A stretch of DNA of 45,107 bases from the NCBI GenBank assembly GCA_051453625.1, contig JBOZIK010000001.1:77479655-77524761 (forward strand). The letters run 5' to 3'. Position numbers and translations under genes: made by a program. This stretch comes from Welwitschia mirabilis (Eukaryota; Gnetophyta; Gnetopsida; Welwitschiales). This document shows, one piece after another, positions 31,403 through 42,616 of this stretch; position 1 is the first letter of the stretch, and the number at the start of each line of letters is the position of its first letter. Under the pieces are notes generated by a model. The model searched no databases, was not told where the DNA came from, and was given only the letters and a program-made list of their open reading frames with translations.

Positions 31403-34400
31403 TGTCATGTCCTAAATTTCAAGACTTAAGTTCAAATATTTTAAGGCTAATAATTCATGCTAAATCATATATGTTTCCTTATTTCATGATTATTATTTTG
31501 TGCTTTGGCTTATTCATTCAATTGCTCATTTTGAAAAATGTCAAATTATTTTAAAGAAAGATGCCCAATGTGTAGAGTTATTATTTTTATTTATTACTAA
31601 AACTACTATCATGTCATGAAATGTTCTAATTATTACTAATGTCTCATTATTATTAATTATGTAAGCTTAATCATCATTTATTATTTTTTCAGTGGCCTAG
31701 CAAGGTAACAGAAATCCTCACTATATAACTTCCCTTATTCATGATGTTTTGTCTTTACATGCATAGAATATTTACCAAATTTTACCTCTTTAATTGACCC
31801 CCTTCATGATGTTTTATCTTCAAATGCATGAAATCTTTATCAACTTTCATTTTGCCCTCATATTCTTGTGACTCTTCACATTTCACCAAACCTTAATTAT
31901 AAATAGGACCCTCCTCCTCCTTTTACCTCACTTTCATTTTTAAAGAGCCTTTTGCTATCGAGTCTTGAAGCCTAGAAATGCCTTGAAGGCTTGTAGAGAT
32001 CTTGAGCTCTCTTAAAAATTAGCATGATTCTATGATTTTTATTAATCTCTTATTTGGTTCATGCAATTACATTTGTCTCTTGTATGTTCTAATTGAATCC
32101 TGCATCTTTTACGTCTTTAAAGAAAATCATTTTTTATGCATATCCTTGTTGTGATTCATATTCAATGTTTAAAGCTTGTTATAACCAAATCATGTGACTT
32201 TAAGGGCTAGGCCATCTAAAGGACTCCTGCTAGCCATAGGAGTGGCTATCAGTGGTTGGATGGTTATCTGTCTAGCTATTACATAGCACATGTAGCTTCA
32301 GGGGGTTATCACACATAAGGTATTCCTCTTGGCCATAGGAATAATTTAGTAAATACTGGATACTTGATATCCCTCAGAGGGGAAATACTTGTGAGATCTA
32401 GATATTTTACCTTACCTTTGTATTAATTTGAGGTTTTGGTCAATTGATATTTTATGAATTCCTTTTTGTTCTCAAAATCCTTACCTTAAACCTTATCATG
32501 AACCATACTGGAAACTCTGGAGGTACAGTTCTCATACCATGCCTATTGTGCAAGTAATGCTTCAAGGATATAAGGGGAATGAAGTTTAACTAGGTTTCTG
32601 TAGTGGATTTTTCTCATTTCTAGAAATAATTAATTAGGTAATTCTCATATTCTTAGAAGATTATTATTTGACTGCATTTCTTGTAACTTTCCAATTAAGA
32701 ATACCTTTGTACTTAGCTTATAGTATTATTTGAAAATTGAAGGATGAACATCGATCTTATATAAATAATGTTTTCCTATTTACAATTCAATAGAAAAATA
32801 TTTCTAGTTATATCGAAATCAATAATTTATTACTAATAGTCATTTTTTTATATATAAGAAATTTTTCTTTAGATGTTGTTTTCTTGTTTAGTAATGAATC
32901 TCTTTTAGTGCTATTATTTTATTTTAGGTATAAAATTAGCAGAAGGGTATGCTCAAAAATAATGGAAAGTCAGTCATCTTTTAAATAATCTTAAGATAAT
33001 ATTAAAGGTGGGATCCACATGTGGTGGGGCATAATTGTAAAATTATTTCTAAAATTTGTCATGTGAGTACCCATAATAAATTATAATATTTGTCTCTTTC
33101 TTGATTTCTTCCCTCCGCTACCATTACGCTATCAAGCTGGAGTTATCAAAAAGAGCTGTTTAATGAATCATTACTGTGTAACTATTCCATCTGAGCATTT
33201 TACTTTCTTCACATTTCTTCTTCTAGTGCATGTGCCTCTTAGCCTTCTGCTCTTACATTTGCCTATTCTCTATTATAGCCCTTGGCTTGCTACCCTCTGT
33301 AATCCTCATCTACACTACTTCTTACTCTAGCCATTTCCACCTACCTGATGTGCCTTCATTTGGTACCTGCTCCTTCCCTCGCAGACCTCCTCCCTACTGT
33401 GCTATGCCACCTCTTAAGTTATACTCCTTCTATGCCCACTCTACTTATAGTGCTGATTTGCCTATGTTTCTATTGTACATCTATTCCTCAACTAGCCTAT
33501 CTGTTCCCTTACTGTGCACTCATGGATGGTGTTTCCTTTGTGCCCCATTATCTTGACTCCTCCTATTATATTCCCTCTTGCATGTGTAATCCATCCTCCA
33601 CTTATTTTTTCCAACACCATTCTCTACAAGATTACACTCATGCACTGGTTTAATCATAACAATGGCTAAGAGGATTAGAAAGAGACATAAAAATAATATA
33701 AGAAAAATCCCTAATTTAATTCAAAAAGTCCTTCACAAAATAATAACTTATTCTTGGAAAAGTGGTAAGACATTTTAAACACATTAAGTGTAGTAGTAAA
33801 TGTGGTTATGAGATATTCTTAACAACTTCGAGGTCTTGAGATCAAATCCTTTATATAACATTTATTAGATTCTTCATTTTCTATTTCATATAAAATAAAT
33901 TGTGAGCAGAACCTTCCCATTTATTGAGTTGCAAATGTTATTATTTTGGATCATGTGCTATCCTTAGCCTATGTCTTGACCTAAGTTGATTGTTGATCCT
34001 CATAATAAAAATTGCTTAGTAACTAAAGTTTCAACCTATACTAAATACATTTTGGGCCTCTACATTTTTAATAAAATACATAGATTAATTAGTATTCATT
34101 AGAATGTGACTTTTGTAGTTATTCATTAGAACTATTTGAACAAGTTTTTATTGTTGCCTATCTAGTAAGACCCTTATTCAACTGTAGCGCCCCTTATAAA
34201 TGATAAGGCCTAAATGAACTATTAGTTAAACACAAATAAAATATTGTTGGTTATGGTAAACCCCTTTACACACACATATTCAACACAAATCCTAAACTTT
34301 ATCTTTAATATAGTGATTTACTAATAGATATAATAGTGTTAAAAGTATCACATTTAAACCTAATATGATGATTTTTCTTATATTCTTATTTCACTGCTAA

Positions 34401-34564
34401 ATATTTTTATCAATAATGAACATTAAAATGTGAACTTTACATTTGGTATTAGAGCATCAAATTTTAAAGTTTATAAACTATAAATATTTATTATTCATTT
34501 CATTTTGGTATCAGAGAATCAAGTTTATGAAGTTTTGCAACCTTAGAAATTGTAGAACATTTCA
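31403..34564 (+). repeat. Element E: 3' LTR
   Basis: 3162 bp direct repeat of 26816-30067, with TGTCATGTCC start and TTTCA end. It keeps the TATA box (31898-31905), the A-box-like part and the pyrimidine-rich island (33200-33640) but lacks the tRNA-Arg-like fragment. Confidence 0.9.
31898..31905 (+). promoter_or_regulatory. TATA box of the E 3' LTR
   Basis: TATAAATA followed by GGACCC, aligned with 27322-27329. Confidence 0.65.
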
Positions 34565-34569
34565 CATAA
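34565..34569. repeat. Target site duplication of E, right copy (CATAA)
   Basis: Identical to 26811-26815. Confidence 0.9.
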
Positions 34570-34720
34570 CAAGTTGACCTTTAAATGGTTAAATCCTTAT
34601 ATTATAGAAAAAGTACATTCTAATGGCTTTATTTACATTTCCAACTAAAAAACTTAAGAGATTCCAAAAGTTAATGGATAAATATTAAAAAGAAACAAAA
34701 AATATTTTCATACAACCTTA
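34570..34720 (+). pseudogene. Element D: integrase C-terminal relic, part after E
   Basis: Continues the D frame in phase after removal of E and one CATAA. It reads KLTFKWLNPYIIEKVHSNGF, then two stops and PKVNG near 34670. This matches the end of Athila-type pol, where a K-L-K-S-R-W-x-G-P-F block precedes a V-N-G-x-R-x-K motif. It confirms the nesting of E in D. Confidence 0.85.
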
Positions 34721-35146
34721 AACATGATAGAAGCAATGATTTTGAAGGTTCCTCTTAATAAGAAGGGCTTCCACCCTATCATTGTCTGAATTCTCTTTTA
34801 GCTGCTTTCTTTGGTGGATATTATAATGTTATTTTATCATCTTTTAAACTTTACTTATGTGTTTGCTTTATGAAGCTTCCACAACTAATATTCATATTTG
34901 GACATTTTATAGTGATAAGATTGGATTCACCTAATCTTAAGACATTTCCATATCTATAAAATTTACTTTAAAGGAAGATGCTTTAGTTCTTGTACTTTAT
35001 ACTTAATGGTATAATATTTTTAATTATTTATGGGTGTTCTTTTGTATTTTTCATCTTACTTATTCACTTTGTCCTCTTTGAGTGTATGATCATCTAAGAA
35101 TTACTTGAGGAAAAGAAATATAGGAGAAAATAATGGCCATGATCTA

Positions 35147-35194
<48 letters not shown>

Positions 35195-36173
35195 GGTTAC
35201 CATGATGTCCTACCACACTGGGATAAATTTTTCTAAAAGAAATCTTTGGTAGTATTAGTAGTTATAAAAACTCCACTGGGGGGTCCATTGGCCATGCTTC
35301 ATGGGTTCTTACTTTTTTTTACTATGGTTGTACCTCCATCATCATAAAAATGTTGTAATAAACTTTGAGGTTATGGGATCAGTGGGTTTCTTAGTATAAT
35401 TAGATTCATTACTTATTTTCTAGAGTCTTAGTGTTTCCACATGATCATTTCACTATTGAGGATTTAGGTGTGTTTTAAGGGGTGAGTAGATGAGTTCATT
35501 TTTTAGTAGCATTTGATTTTATCATTCATTATTATAAGAACTTGATCTTTGGTGTTATTATAATCACTACCTTTTTGTGTAGAACTTTATGAAGTGATAT
35601 ATTTTGTTGTTCATTTTTACTCATATGAATTTGGATGTCTTTCATGGGGGTTTGATAGGTTAGCATTTAGGATAGGTAAGCTATCTTTTTTATGTTCTTC
35701 ATGTCTATTTTTGTTCTACCTTTTTTTTTTTTAATTCTTTCATTTATAATTTCAAAGTCATTTTCATTCTTTCACATCCTCACTTAGGACCTTCTTAATT
35801 AGTAGTTTTCTTTTTATATCATGTTGATTTTCTTTTACCATTTTAATGAAACAAATAAATAGTTTATGATTCATGATTTTTATGAGATTCCTTTGCATCT
35901 TTTAAAGTTTTACATTTTTTTTCTATTTATTTTTTAGTATGGACACATTTGTTTGGTTCTCTTAGGTTTCACCCTACTTAGTATGTTTTTAATAGACTAT
36001 TTTTTATTTATTTTGAGTTTTTTTTATTATTTTGATTTGTCACAAATCTTTATCATTTTCTATCTAAAGTAAAAATCTTATAAACAATAAGGCTAATGCA
36101 ATACATAAAGTACTATACAAAAGCCTATCCTTCACCTCATTGTTCAGATAACTATATAGATGAAGAAACACTT
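34721..36173 (+). other. Element D: 3' non-coding region
   Basis: About 1.45 kb of AT-rich sequence between pol and the polypurine tract, normal for Athila-type elements, some of which carry an env-like ORF here. I see no env-like frame. It holds a long TA microsatellite (35154-35191) and several poly-T runs. Confidence 0.55.
35154..35191. repeat. (TA)19 microsatellite
   Basis: 38 bp of uninterrupted TA dinucleotides, the longest simple repeat in the window. Confidence 0.95.
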
Positions 36174-36186
36174 AAGCAAAGGAGGA
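36174..36186 (+). other. Element D: polypurine tract
   Basis: AAGCAAAGGAGGA directly before TGTTAAC, the 3' LTR start. Confidence 0.7.
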
Positions 36187-37083
36187 TGTTAACTAGATCA
36201 TTATGGAAGCTGATGTGGAACTCTATTAATGTGGCATTATCTTCTATGATGTTTGGATGAGAATCAAGATGAAATCACAGATAAACACTTCACCAAAGTT
36301 TACCAAAATCTCACCATTTATTTCACACTTTCTTACATGGTTGTTAGGATTATTCACATGTCTATTAGTTTTATTTATTTTTAGAGTCTATTTTTTAATA
36401 GATACCTCCTCCAAATTTGACTCAATTTTGTCTTCATTTGTACTAGAAATTCTCATAATAGGAGATCGAAGGGCCAAAGATCTATTCATTATTATTGTAG
36501 AGAAATGTCTTCCTTACTGTTGAGTGTGTATCCTTCATTGAGACGCTACTACTTTGTAATATGGATGTTGATTCATTTCTAGTTTAAACTATACTTTTCT
36601 TTTTATATTTTTACTTTTTGCATCTTCCTTATAGTTCATATTACTTCTAATTTTATGACAGCTTCTTTAGCGATATAGATCATGAGAATAGACTTTGTTA
36701 AGATTAACATTTTTAGTTTTAATGCACCTAATAGCTTAGGTTGGTCTTAATTTGATGATGTCTTTTCTTAATTGATCTAGGTTATACAGGGCCAATCTTC
36801 TTGATAGGTTGATTCGGTAATCAAATGAAAGTTGATTCTAGTTTAGACTTACATTTTATTTGCATAGCATGTTTGCATTATTATTTATTACTACTCTAAG
36901 GATACATAGTATTTCATTCTCGAAATTAATTATCTTTCTTGTTGTCTTTGCCTTCAATGTGAATATGAAATTTGAGTCATTCCCATCTATATTAGTATGT
37001 TGTGTTGTGCAAAATCTATATTTATTTGTGATTAATAGGATCTTCTTGAGAATGTAATATTTATAAAAATACACACCACAACA
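36187..37083 (+). repeat. Element D: 3' LTR
   Basis: 897 bp, from TGTTAACTAG to ACACACCACAACA, with TGTT/AACA termini. The start contains GATGTGGA and the end ACACACCA, both words shared in position with the A LTR (minus strand). Flanking bases on the right are TTGTC. The 5' partner is missing. Confidence 0.65.
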
Positions 37084-37269
37084 TTGTCACTTATGTGTAG
37101 TTTTAGCTTCTTTAGTTAGAGAACTTGATAAATAACTATGGGAACCATGATTAAGAATTCCTAGAGCACCAAATTGCTTAATTCCTAAAGGTTATAAAGA
37201 AGTTGTACTAATAGAATAAACTAGAGCAGGACTGGTGGATACATCTCCCTCCTTAACTGTAGGACATTG
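37084..37269 (-). other. Element I: sequence right of D
   Basis: Element I resumes here on the minus strand. Its pol text is too decayed for a domain call; this position should hold the start of integrase. Confidence 0.4.
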
Positions 37270-37690
37270 AGCGTCCAAGGTTTTGGCTTAAGGAGCGGTG
37301 CAAGCAATATCATGCTTTTTTATATAACTTTGAAGATGAATAAGTTTACCATCTTTGTATCCTTGCATAATCAATTTCTTATTGAAATAAAAAATTTCTT
37401 CTAAATATTTTATCATAGAGATTGGATGATATTCTAGAACCAGGGTGGAAAGTAATAGAAGATGCAACCTCAATAAAGGCACATAGAGAACATGAGAAAT
37501 ATTATATGAAGAGAGAAATGTCAAGTTAAGAGTAGGAACCATAGCCTTCCACTGGAACTAGAGTTCTATCTCCGAAATAAACTTGTTTAGATGCTTTAAT
37601 AAAGTCATTGAAATAATCATGTTGATGAGTCATGTGACAATTAGCACTAGTGTCAAGAATCCAAGTTTCATCATGATGTATTTACTCACT
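37270..37690 (-). pseudogene. Element I: copia protease and GAG-pre-integrase relic
   Basis: On the minus strand: HHDETWILDTSANCHMTHQH and YFNDFIKASKQVYFGDRTLV (about 37560-37680), the copia aspartic protease. The active-site D-S/T-G-A is D-T-S-A here (one G-to-A at Gly), while the C-H-M-T signature is kept. A frame of 84 codons follows (37288-37542) with ISHVLYVPLLRLHLLLLSTL, IFYFNKKLIMQGYKDGKLIH and LQSYIKKHDIA, typical of the segment before integrase. The strand agrees with the LTRs and primer site of I. Integrase, RT and RNase H of I are not found. Confidence 0.78.
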
Positions 37691-38150
37691 TATACCCACA
37701 AAGTTAAAGTCTTAAAACTACATTTGACTCATAATGATTATCATCCTTAAGGGATTTAAACTCTTCAATAACTTCATTTACGTTAGGTATAGATTTAATC
37801 TTATCTCAAGGTATCCGATAGAAGTCTAAGATATAATTACTTCTTTTACATCATGAGCATTGATTGTTTTTTTTATTAGAGTAGTAGAATTTTGAACTTG
37901 CTTTTTATTTAGCAAATTCTAATTAGGCTTCTTTTCCTATTTTTATAAAGCCTTACCCTTATGGTAATATGATATCTATGATAGATAAAAGTGATTAAAA
38001 GACTATTTCTATTTAGGAGGAGATCCATGAGAATGAAAAACTTTATAAGACGCATCAACGCTTCTTTAGTAAGAAGATCCTTACTAAGCATGTTAAAGTT
38101 CATATTAGATAATTACTTACTTTCATGAAGAGATAGGATGTATCTATGAA
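37691..38150 (-). pseudogene. Element I: probable gag C-terminal relic
   Basis: Directly upstream of the protease on the minus strand, where copia gag ends with basic text and a zinc knuckle. A 64-codon frame (37909-38103) contains LSKDLLTKEALMRLIKFF. A clear CCHC motif is not visible. Assigned mainly by position. Confidence 0.35.
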
Positions 38151-40310
38151 GAAATTGATCCTTCAAACAATAATTAATCAAGTTGATATAATTTATGCAA
38201 ACTTTTTAGGTTGGATCTATTTCAATAACCTTTGTTTTAATATCCATTATTTGAGCTATAATTTAATGAATTATACTCCTTTCATAGTGAATACTATTCC
38301 TGCTAATTGTTCTTCACATAAAAGGTATCCTGTAAAGCACCATAGTTGTTATAACAAAACTTACTTTTATCAACTAATAGTTTATGAAAAATAGCACTGA
38401 TTTTTATATTATTTATATAAGCTTGTGATCAATGGCTTTCCATGCATTTTCTTCATCTAAATCTTGAAGAGTAACATTCTCTGTTTCAAAAATATTCTAT
38501 ATTAAAATCATATGTGCACATTATTAAAATAAAATCCTCATTTCAATCCTCTTAACTATGATCATCATGTAAGATCACCCTAAGGTTGGTATGATTCCTA
38601 TAGTCAATACTAGCATAAAACTCATTAACAAGATCTGGAATTTTCCTTTCAATGTCAAATCCATGATGAATACTGAAAAAGAGATAGAAGAGTTGATAAG
38701 TTATAATACAAAGTCAAATTCTAGAGGGATCTTACTCACATCCATTACTAAAAAAAACCGATCTATCCAATACACCAAAAAAACTCATCAAAACCCCAAA
38801 GAGGAAAAAAAAGAAAGATAATGGTAAAGTCACTTAAAAAGGAATCTTTTTCTTATCCACAAGTTTAAATGATCTATCTAAGTCATAATGGAAATATAAT
38901 AAAAGAAAGAAAGAATTCATCATGGAGAGGTATAGTCACAATGAAAAGGAATTAATCCCAAAAATTCAAGTGATCTATTCAAACCATAATGTGTGATAAT
39001 CAAAACGAATTCCCCCAAAACCACATAAAACCTACATGCATGAGAATTAAAAAAATAATTTGTTAAAGAGTTCTTATTACAAGAAAGATAAATTTTAACA
39101 CAAGGAAGTCTAATTTGATTATTAGATGATGAAAATTCAAATTTATTAGTTTTAAGATCTACTCTCAAATTCAGGTAGTGATAATGTCCTCTTCAAAGAT
39201 GATACTCTTGTCTCTTAAGGGAGTAAAAGGATAAAAATATGAATCACCTTAGTGGGGCTTCCAAGTCATCTACTAGTTTTGGTTACCTCAGTTATATACC
39301 CTCCTTAAGGGAGAGTACCATGTAATGTCAGTAATCTACTTATATCTAAAACTCAATAAATTTTAAAATTGATTATACTTATAACTCCCTATTAACTTGG
39401 TAATGATATCCAAGTAGACCATACCATTATGCCTTCAACTTTCACCCAATATACCCTCAATTACCAAGGCATACATAAGAATCTAGACCTCGAGGCACTT
39501 GGGATTTTTCCACTTAAGAGAGACATGGCTCTTTGTATGGCTTGAACTTCATAGTTAAGGTAGTTAAGACTGCACAACAAGCTCAGAGGCTAGCATAGTC
39601 TAACACAAATTTCTTTCTATGAAAGTCTCTCCATGCCCTCCACTAACTAGAACTTATTACTAGTGTAAAACATAATGTGTTTAGGGGTGAAAGTAACTTC
39701 TAGTTTTAACCTTAATCATAGAAAATTAAAATTTTAATGTGAAAAAGCAAGAAAGGTAAAAATACCAAAAAACACACATAAAGAAAAGGGCTAATTTGAT
39801 ATAGTTAAGCTAAGTGAATCTTATTTAACATTCCAAACCTAGCTCAATCTATCCAAATCACAATAATTAGTCTAAATAAGAAAAAAATCAAGTCAAATGG
39901 ATCTTACTTCACATCCTAAACTTGACTTGATGGGAAAAAATAAGGTTAAGAGCTCATAATTTGTTTTAAAAAAAGACCAAAAATCTTTTTAAAAAACACA
40001 AAAAATATTGTTTAAAAACTAATTATAGAGCTTACAATTTCAAAAAAATTTCACAAACTCAAAAAATTTGAAAAATAGTCAAAAATAGTAAAAATGGCTA
40101 AAATTGCCAATGTGATCAAAAAGGGCTAAGGGCTAAGCAATAGCTAGCTAAACTACATGTGCATAAAAGTGGACAATGACTAAGAAAGGGCTCAACTGAA
40201 CTGCATGTGCATAAGAATGAATAATGGCTAGGAAATTGTGCATAAAAGTTGCATGTGCATGGGTTTGAAAAATAGCTAGCACACATTTAAAAATCAAAGT
40301 TTTAATAGGG
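38151..40310. other. Unassigned interior of element I
   Basis: Over 2 kb of A-rich sequence where gag and leader of I should be. No frame gives a recognisable copia gag on the minus strand; the open plus frames (38146-38394, 38591-38821) have no domain. The piece around 39180-39320 (CTTAAGGGAG words, TATATACC) looks like LTR or leader text of another element, but I cannot define ends. Confidence 0.35.
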
Positions 40311-40313
40311 TCT

Positions 40314-40366
40314 GGAATTAAACTCATCACCTCTGTTTTCATAAATAAGGACCTCTGCCATTACAC
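40314..40366 (-). repeat. tRNA-like A-box/B-box module in element I
   Basis: The minus strand has TGTGTAATGGCAGAGG (40352-40366, A-box-like) and, about 27 bases downstream, GAGTTTAATTCC (40314-40325), a B-box GGTTCGATTCC with transitions. Arrangement is like that at 28492-28552. Confidence 0.4.
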
Positions 40367-40379
40367 AAATGCTTTATTG

Positions 40380-41553
40380 GTAATAAGAAAACTAAACAAA
40401 ACAAATTTTATTAGTAGAACTTATAGCACTCAGGCAAGACATTAGGCATAGGAGTGATAGCATAGGCACATAATAAAGTAGGCTTCATGGGCAATTGCAG
40501 ACATGGATGATGAATAAACTGAGGTAGAGACTTAGGCATGTAGGTAAAACGATCCACAAAGAATAGGCTCATAGGTAAGGAGATCCATAGATATGCAGTG
40601 TTGAATCAATAAGTAGAGGTACAAACAAAGACACAGGCAAGCAGGAATACATACACAGTGCGGGAGTAGCAAGTCAATAGGTAAGCTGGTACTAATGTAG
40701 TATGAAAGAGAACTCCCATGGCGATAGAGATCAAGAGATAGGGAATGTTAGGCCACAAAGCAAACTAGTATGATTGAAGCCTAAGGTAAATCTGACAAAC
40801 ATGACAGCATCACAATTGGACAAAGGTACATAAGTGATTAGGCAATAAGAGACCTATTGATGTGCAACAGTCATGAATCACTACTATAGATAATAGCACA
40901 AGTGCAGGTAGGGTAAATAGCAGAGCAAGATACACAGGGAAGGTGCATAAAGAGCATAGATCTATAGACAAATGTGTAGGCCAGGAGATTCATAGAGAAT
41001 ACTAACAGTAGTAATGTATAGCAAATGAGCAAGTGTGTAAATAGTGCTAATGAATAGAAGCATGATAGATAAACAGCACACAAAGAGCACACAAAGGTAT
41101 AGATAAAAGCTAGAAATGAATAAAAAACCAACTTATAGGCATAGAAAAGTCATAAGAATAGATACATCATCTTATGTCTAATAAATAATAACTCAAGAAT
41201 GTACAGAAGGGGTTGTCAAATAAAATAGTTAATTATAGTTGAGTTTTCTTTTAAAAAATGGTAAATATGCTCAAAATAATAGCAACAATACTTGCATTCA
41301 ATGCTTAAAGAATCTTAAACAAAGCTCAAATAAAGCACAACTAAGAAATAACTATAAAACTTGAAAAAGGAAAAATTAGAAAAAAGGACATGAAAAAGCA
41401 TATGAGAAGGCCCAAATGAAAGGTCATGAAAGATCAATAAGAGGTACAAAAAGATGCCCAAGAAGCTTCAATGTATCAATCAAAGACAGATATCATAAGA
41501 AGCTCTAAGAAGCTTAACAATGACAAAGAAACTCTAGGAACCCTAGCTTGAAA
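40380..41553 (-). other. Element I: probable 5' leader
   Basis: Between the tRNA-like module and the primer site, pyrimidine-rich on the minus strand. A minus frame of 86 codons (40871-41131) is repetitive in Tyr, Leu and Cys without a domain. Assigned as leader of I by position. Confidence 0.4.
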
Positions 41554-41565
41554 GCTATGATACCA
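41554..41565 (-). other. Element I: tRNA-iMet primer binding site
   Basis: Minus strand TGGTATCATAGC, 11 of 12 bases of the usual TGGTATCAGAGC, two bases from the LTR end CTAACA. Confidence 0.75.
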
Positions 41566-41567
41566 CT

Positions 41568-41869
41568 TGTTAGAAAGTAAAAATGCCCAAAAATCAAGAG
41601 GTACAAGATTTTCAAATCAAAATTTTATTTATTGTCTTTTCTTATTCAACAACTAGCTTACTTAAATAGGAAATTATGAACTTCATGTTCATAAAAAGAT
41701 GGAACAGTTAAGGAATGACTTAGATAATGGAGAGGTATAAGATTTTTAAATCAAAGTTTTATCTCTCCTTTGCTCTTATTCAATAAAGATCTTTCTTAAA
41801 TAGGCAAGCACATCACTAGATTTTCACATATCACTAGGTATGGAATCATGGTGTGTACTAGCCTCAATA
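41568..41869 (-). repeat. Element I: 5' LTR with internal duplication
   Basis: 302 bp. It matches the left LTR (169 bp) once an internal 134 bp duplication is removed. The repeated segment lies at 41598-41670 and 41732-41804 and includes the TATA-like box and the AATAAA-type region, so both occur twice. Minus-strand start is TATT (from TGTT), end AACA. Confidence 0.75.
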
Positions 41870-41874
41870 TCTTT
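41870..41874. repeat. Target site duplication of I, right copy (TCTTT)
   Basis: Pairs with CCTTT at 19925-19929. Confidence 0.65.
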
Positions 41875-42245
41875 TACCTTAGGTAAATTACCTCCTCTAA
41901 TGTTTCTAATACCTGTAATAGATGCTTCTATGTTATCTCTAAAGGTGACCACTCCTTTGTCTTGTAGCATTAAGGTGGTAAAGCTAGATTTGTCTCTAGT
42001 CATGTGCCTTGATCATTTATTATTAACATACTAGGCATGTTTTTTTACTACTCTAAGTATAATATGGATAAAATTATTTTTTTTATTTTACAATTCATAC
42101 TTTCTTTACTTTAGTCTACACAAAACCTTACATCATAATTCTAGGCCTCTTGTCATTATTAGTGTACTATTTATTTTTGAACTTCATTAAACAATTAAAT
42201 TGGTAATGGATTCTTTTAAAACAGTAATAATTAATAATTTTTTTG
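41875..42245 (-). pseudogene. Element J: copia protease relic
   Basis: The minus strand reads SRHMTRDKSSFTTLML and DKGVVTFRDNIEASITGIRN, then RGGNLPKVKD, ending at the insertion of I. This is the copia protease of SIRE-like type, in which D-S-G-C-S-R-H-M-T forms the start; the D-S-G part is degraded and the Cys codon is TGA. The part to the right (about 42070-42245) is a decayed linker to gag. The coding text resumes at 19924. Confidence 0.75.
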
Positions 42246-42616
42246 NNNNNNNNNNNNNNNNNNNNNNNNNNNNNNNNNNNNNNNNNNNNNNNNNNNNNNN
42301 NNNNNNNNNNNNNNNNNNNNNNNNNNNNNNNNNNNNNNNNNNNNNNNNNNNNNNNNNNNNNNNNNNNNNNNNNNNNNNNNNNNNNNNNNNNNNNNNNNNN
42401 NNNNNNNNNNNNNNNNNNNNNNNNNNNNNNNNNNNNNNNNNNNNNNNNNNNNNNNNNNNNNNNNNNNNNNNNNNNNNNNNNNNNNNNNNNNNNNNNNNNN
42501 NNNNNNNNNNNNNNNNNNNNNNNNNNNNNNNNNNNNNNNNNNNNNNNNNNNNNNNNNNNNNNNNNNNNNNNNNNNNNNNNNNNNNNNNNNNNNNNNNNNN
42601 NNNNNNNNNNNNNNNN
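42246..42616. other. Assembly gap (371 N), flanked by an identical 22 bp word
   Basis: The 22 bases before the gap (42224-42245) are repeated exactly after it (42617-42638). This pattern arises when two contigs overlap but were not merged, so the gap may contain no missing sequence. Confidence 0.85.

Larger units (their letters stand above)
26816..34564 (+). mobile_element. Element E: long-LTR, gag-only Ty3/gypsy derivative
   Basis: A complete plus-strand insertion of 7749 bp: LTRs of 3252 and 3162 bp, tRNA-iMet primer site at 30071, one gag gene (30207-31130) and about 270 bp before the 3' LTR. No protease, RT, RNase H or integrase is present in the 1.3 kb interior, which has no gaps. LTR termini are TG...CA (the 5' LTR start is now TA), with a perfect CATAA duplication. 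Gag type and primer tRNA suggest a chromovirus (Tekay/Del-like) origin; long LTRs fit that lineage. LTR identity is about 90% by eye in one 245 bp stretch, higher than for F or I. Confidence 0.88.
21200..37083 (+). mobile_element. Element D: Athila-like Ty3/gypsy retrotransposon containing E
   Basis: Plus-strand element in the order gag, protease, RT, RNase H, integrase, long 3' non-coding region, polypurine tract (36174-36186) and 3' LTR (36187-37083). Element E interrupts the integrase tail at 26815. No 5' LTR and no tRNA-Asp primer site can be found on the left, so the 5' end is deleted; the left limit given is where gag text begins. Gag is related to that of A. All genes carry stops and frameshifts. 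It lies inside element I. Confidence 0.8.
19930..41869 (-). mobile_element. Element I: short-LTR Ty1/copia retrotransposon containing D and E
   Basis: Minus-strand copia element inserted in J. Its 5' LTR is on the right (41568-41869) with a tRNA-iMet primer site at 41554-41565. Its 3' LTR is on the left (19930-20098) with a purine-rich tract beside it. LTR ends have TGTT/AACA termini (start now TATT). The protease and pre-integrase segment is at 37270-37690. Integrase, RT and RNase H are absent: between that segment and the left LTR lies element D, and the left flank of D keeps only the 3' end of I. LTR identity is roughly 80% by eye. Confidence 0.75.

Noticed and set aside
36856-37074. Overlapping frames on both strands
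   Set aside because: They are inside the 3' LTR of D; mutual antisense frames with no domain.
37288-37542. 84-codon minus frame as an independent small gene
   Set aside because: It is the copia pre-integrase segment of I, continuous with the protease relic on its right.
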